Source: Flavobacterium sp. ACN2 (GTDB lineage Bacteria; Bacteroidota; Bacteroidia; Flavobacteriales; Flavobacteriaceae). From it: a DNA stretch of 64,000 nt. The translations under genes were made by a program, and so were the position numbers. The notes below the pieces were generated by a model. That model saw only the letters and a list, made by a program, of their open reading frames with translations. It was not told the DNA's origin and did not search any database. Position 1 is the first letter of the stretch. Every line of letters starts with the position of its first letter. Below, piece after piece: positions 61,849-64,000 of this stretch. Location of the stretch: assembly GCF_002303885.1 (NCBI RefSeq), contig NZ_MRCM01000015.1, forward strand, positions 101,476 through 165,475, given 5' to 3'.

Positions 61849-62091
61849 TTACTCCTCACTCAAATAAGGATTCAAAATCTCTGCCAATTCATTGAGCCAA
61901 TAATAATTATCTTCAAAATTGGTTAGTCCAATTTGGAGGGTTTCGTGTTGTCGCATTACGCCGAGAGCTAAAATGCAATTTACTTGTCTTAAGACTTTAG
62001 CCATATCTTCGGGATCTATAATATGGTTAAAAAAATCAATCAGCCTTGTTTCGGCTTCTTTGGAAAGGGTGTTTTTGTTCATGTCTTCCAT
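61849..62091 (-). CDS. Intact 80-aa cassette protein, copy 3
   Basis: Same family as copy 2, with three extra N-terminal residues (MEDMNKNTLSKEAETRLIDF); the ATG at 62082 would make the two equal in length. Mid region KVLRQVNCILALGVMRQHETLQ. Function unknown. Whether it is a regulator of the adjacent cargo, an antitoxin, or a freestanding element cannot be told from the sequence. Confidence 0.7.
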   Translation of the reverse strand: MEDMNKNTLSKEAETRLIDFFNHIIDPEDMAKVLRQVNCILALGVMRQHETLQIGLTNFEDNYYWLNELAEILNPYLSEE

Positions 62092-62240
62092 TTAGTGAAT
62101 TAAAGCCTTTGGTAAGACATTGTAACGTGAATTACTTGTCAAACCATAAAGGCAAATTTTACTTTATTTTAAATGTGAAGATTTAAGAGCTTCAAATGTA
62201 GAGAAAAACTTTTTTAAAAAGAAAGATTTTTCTCTCAATT
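62092..62240 (-). ncRNA. Structured leader and shared tail of cassette copy 3
   Basis: On the minus strand a segment starting AATTTGCCTTTATGGT closes with ACCAAAGGC near the start codon; GACA and TGTC also pair inside. It differs in sequence from the copy 2 leader but has the same stem placement. Further upstream, a stretch of about 50 bases (CTTCAAATGTAGAGAAAA and TAAAAAGAAAGATTTTTCT) is nearly the same in both copies (60905-60960 and 62191-62240), marking the cassette end. Confidence 0.4.
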
Positions 62241-62744
62241 AATATATTACTTTTATCAAATATAAGAAATCTATATTTCAGGAGGTACTTATCGCATTTT
62301 TGTCATTGCGACGTAAGGAGAAATCTTCGCGATCCCGAAGCTTCGGGACGCAAACTAAATCGAATATCTTTGTCGATATGCGCGTGTGATCCTTCGTTCC
62401 TCAGGATGACAAACTGTACTTAAACATTTGTCAGGCTGAGCAATCCCGAGGCATCGGGAGAAACTCCACAATCATTTTAAAACATAGCCTCCGGTTTCAA
62501 CCAGAGGAACGCAAAGATTTATCCTCATTTTATTTAAAAAATCAATTGCCTCCAGTTTTAACTAGAGGTATAAATAAAAGCGAGAAAAAAGGCTTTAGCC
62601 AAATGCGCATTTTGGCTAAAGCCTATTATTATAAAATCTTATCAAATACCCTAGTTAAAACTAGGGGCTATTCATTTCTAATCTTTGTCGAGCTACTTGT
62701 GGAGATTTCTCGTTCCTCGAAAATGACAAATAAGAATTAAAAAC
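62241..62744. repeat. Repeat-rich spacer before the GIY-YIG gene
   Basis: Several palindromic families: GTCATTGCGACGTAAGGAG with GATCCCGAAGCTTCGGGA and closing CCTTCGTTCCTCAGGATGAC (about 62310-62412); CAATCCCGAGGCATCGGGA; GCCTCCAGTTTTAACTAGAGG and CCCTAGTTAAAACTAGGGGC; a strong hairpin AGGCTTTAGCCAAATGCG ... TTTTGGCTAAAGCCT (62590-62624); and TTGTCGAGCTACTTGTGGAG at 62685-62730. No gene seen. Confidence 0.65.
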
Positions 62745-63086
62745 ATGTATATTCGTACAAAAAATACAATGTTTAATCTGCAACTTGGCTTTCATACTTA
62801 TTACATCTACATCATAACAAATGAACATCGAACATCTTTTTACATTGGTGTAACCAATAATTTAAAACAAAGATTGGCAAAACATAAAGAAAACATAGAC
62901 TTGAATATAAACAGTTTTGCAGCAAAATATAATATTCAGTTTTTAGTTTATTACGAAAAATTCACTTGGATACAGGAAGCAATCGCCCGAGAAAAAGAAT
63001 TAAAAAAATGGCGAAGAGATAAGAAAATTGAATTGATAAGAAGTTTTAATGAAACTTTTGAATTTCTTAATTTTCATTTTGAATAA
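62745..63086 (+). CDS. GIY-YIG domain protein (small endonuclease-like)
   Basis: 113 residues (105 if translation starts at ATG 62769). Almost entirely a GIY-YIG nuclease domain: YYIYIITNEHRTSFYIGVTNNLKQRLAKH with the Y-I and Y-I-G signature, followed by FVYYEKFTWIQEAIAREKELKKWRRDKKIELI with the conserved glutamate helix. Such standalone proteins are related to the UvrC N-terminus and common in Bacteroidota. It is bounded on both sides by palindromic repeats containing GTCATTTCGACG-type words, so it may be mobile with them. Cellular role unknown. Confidence 0.85.
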   Translation: MYIRTKNTMFNLQLGFHTYYIYIITNEHRTSFYIGVTNNLKQRLAKHKENIDLNINSFAAKYNIQFLVYYEKFTWIQEAIAREKELKKWRRDKKIELIRSFNETFEFLNFHFE

Positions 63087-63122
63087 AAACATATATCTCA
63101 TAATGTTTGTTAGTTCTGAAAT

Positions 63123-63230
63123 TGTCATTTCGACGTAAGGAGAAATCACACCAGAAATTCTACAAAGTATTTCGCCAATCTTTGTAGATGTACGAGTGTG
63201 ATTTCTCCCTTCGGTCGAAATGACAAACTG
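63123..63230. repeat. Palindromic repeat after the GIY-YIG gene
   Basis: GTCATTTCGACGTAAGGAG at the left and CCCTTCGGTCGAAATGAC at the right, inverted, with ACAAAGTATTTCGCC and CTTTGTAGATGT between. Fourth copy of the family seen at 45.9, 62.3 and 62.7 kb. Confidence 0.7.
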
Positions 63231-63291
63231 GAAGCAAAACGACGAAACAAATTTTAGGATGATCGAGGTCAAAGCCCCACAATATTCAACA

Positions 63292-63331
63292 AAAAAAAAT
63301 GCAGGATCAAAATATGATCCTGCATTTTTTT
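63292..63331. terminator. Bidirectional terminator between GIY-YIG and PfpI genes
   Basis: AAAAATGCAGGATCA and TGATCCTGCATTTTT, perfect 10-bp stem, with A-tract before and T-tract after; can stop transcription in both directions between converging genes. Confidence 0.85.
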
Positions 63332-63364
63332 ATAATTTGATAAATCTAAATAGAAATTTCTTTT

Positions 63365-63913
63365 TTAGACTCTCTGGCGCTCATGTATTCCTTCTTTAAT
63401 TTCTTCCACCATTTTTTTATTAAAAGCGGGCAAATCATTCGGGTTTCGGCTGGTTACTAATCCGTTGTCTACGACTACTTCTGAGTCTTCCCATTGTGCT
63501 CCGGCATTTTTCAAATCATTTTTAATAGAGAAGAACGAAGTTACTTTTCGACCTTGTAAAACATCGGCATCTACCAGAATTTGAGGTCCGTGGCAAATAG
63601 CGGCTACTGGTTTTTTACTTTCAAAAAAGGAACGTACAAAATTTACAGCCGCTTCTTCTCTTCTCAATAAATCAGGGTTTATTACTCCTCCTGGAACAAC
63701 CAAAGCATCGTAATCTGCTTCATTTGCCTGATCTAATACGACATCAACATTATATTCTTTGCTCCAATTTCCGTCTTTCCAAGATTTGATAGTTCCAGAT
63801 TTCAAACTGACGATATCTGCATTCCAACCTTGCTCTTCCAGATACGCTTTAGGCGATGCTAATTCTGATTCTTCAAAACCGTTTGTTGCTAATATGGCGA
63901 TATTCTTTTTCAT
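63365..63913 (-). CDS. DJ-1/PfpI family protein
   Basis: 182 residues, the typical size of PfpI/YhbO-type proteins of the DJ-1 superfamily, often described as cysteine hydrolases, deglycases or chaperones of the stress response. Motifs: IAILATNGFEESELASP with the early glutamate, DALVVPGGVINPD, and the nucleophile elbow VAAICHGPQILVDADV (cysteine near residue 105). Cytoplasmic. No partner gene within the window. Confidence 0.93.
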   Translation of the reverse strand: MKKNIAILATNGFEESELASPKAYLEEQGWNADIVSLKSGTIKSWKDGNWSKEYNVDVVLDQANEADYDALVVPGGVINPDLLRREEAAVNFVRSFFESKKPVAAICHGPQILVDADVLQGRKVTSFFSIKNDLKNAGAQWEDSEVVVDNGLVTSRNPNDLPAFNKKMVEEIKEGIHERQRV

Positions 63914-64000
63914 AATTTCAAATATTTAAAATGTTATTAATTTTGATTTACCTAAAATTAGTTATTTCAAACCCCCAGTAGAAATAGACGCTGTTAAAGC

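Noticed and set aside
61629..61859. 76-codon minus-strand frame
   Set aside because: It runs through the REP-like hairpin and the cassette terminator, and has no protein-like character.
62546..62740. 64-codon plus-strand frame
   Set aside because: Composed entirely of palindromic repeats.
63914..64000. C-terminal end of a gene from the right edge
   Set aside because: Two minus-strand frames are open for 12-16 codons up to the window edge (one ends STGGLK before a stop near 63961), but this is too short to separate from chance.

Overview
The window looks like a chromosomal segment of a Flavobacterium-like Bacteroidota. It is AT-rich, has a SusC/SusD pair, TonB receptors with carboxypeptidase-regulatory-like N-termini, and promoters of the Bacteroidetes type (TTTG, about 19-20 bases, TAnnTTTG). 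Most of the first 35 kb is one pectin-degradation and uronate-catabolism locus. I worked by reading only, so family names come from motifs and general familiarity, not from searches.

Left part (0.3-22.7 kb, nearly all on the minus strand): a pectin utilisation locus. A LacI-type operator and promoter near 22.7 kb drive GH28, SusC, SusD, an alpha/beta hydrolase, DUF4861, three tandem GH105 unsaturated uronyl hydrolases, GH43, a pectate lyase PL10-pectin methylesterase CE8 fusion, a second GH28 and a CE12-type acetylesterase, ending at a terminator near 4.47 kb. Two small unrelated genes (YcxB-like and receiver-like) follow, then a DUF4861-GH28 pair. The divergent lacI-type gene (22.9-24.0 kb) is the likely regulator.

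Middle part (24.3-34.3 kb, minus strand): the intracellular route. ExuT imports uronates. UxaC, UxaB and UxaA convert galacturonate, and KduI and KduD convert unsaturated uronates, both to 2-keto-3-deoxygluconate. KdgK and KdgA finish to pyruvate and glyceraldehyde-3-phosphate. The same palindrome TGTAATCGATTRCA lies directly against the -7 box of the GH28-SusCD, kduI and exuT promoters, and a variant lies upstream of lacI, so the regulon can be read directly from the DNA. A second esterase follows at 34.7 kb.

35.7-42.1 kb is an iron-uptake-type module (PepSY membrane protein, DUF4374 lipoprotein, TonB receptor, divergent AraC regulator). 42.5-49.9 kb holds a degenerate receiver, a CocE/NonD-type hydrolase, a 2'-5' RNA ligase-like protein, an AraC regulator with two short-chain dehydrogenases, and many intergenic repeats including 17 perfect copies of a heptamer. 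49.3-57.6 kb has a LytS/LytTR pair divergent from a TolC-RND-MFP efflux operon; its pump has an EF-hand-like loop.

57.8-63.3 kb is an accessory region: a HEPN-motif protein paired with a membrane-anchored protein, then three copies (one truncated) of a cassette with a terminator, a 77-aa gene and a structured leader, interleaved with unrelated orphan genes, and a GIY-YIG protein lying among palindromic repeats. This is the most likely place for something undescribed. A PfpI-type protein closes the window. No rRNA, tRNA, CRISPR array or intact insertion sequence was recognised.
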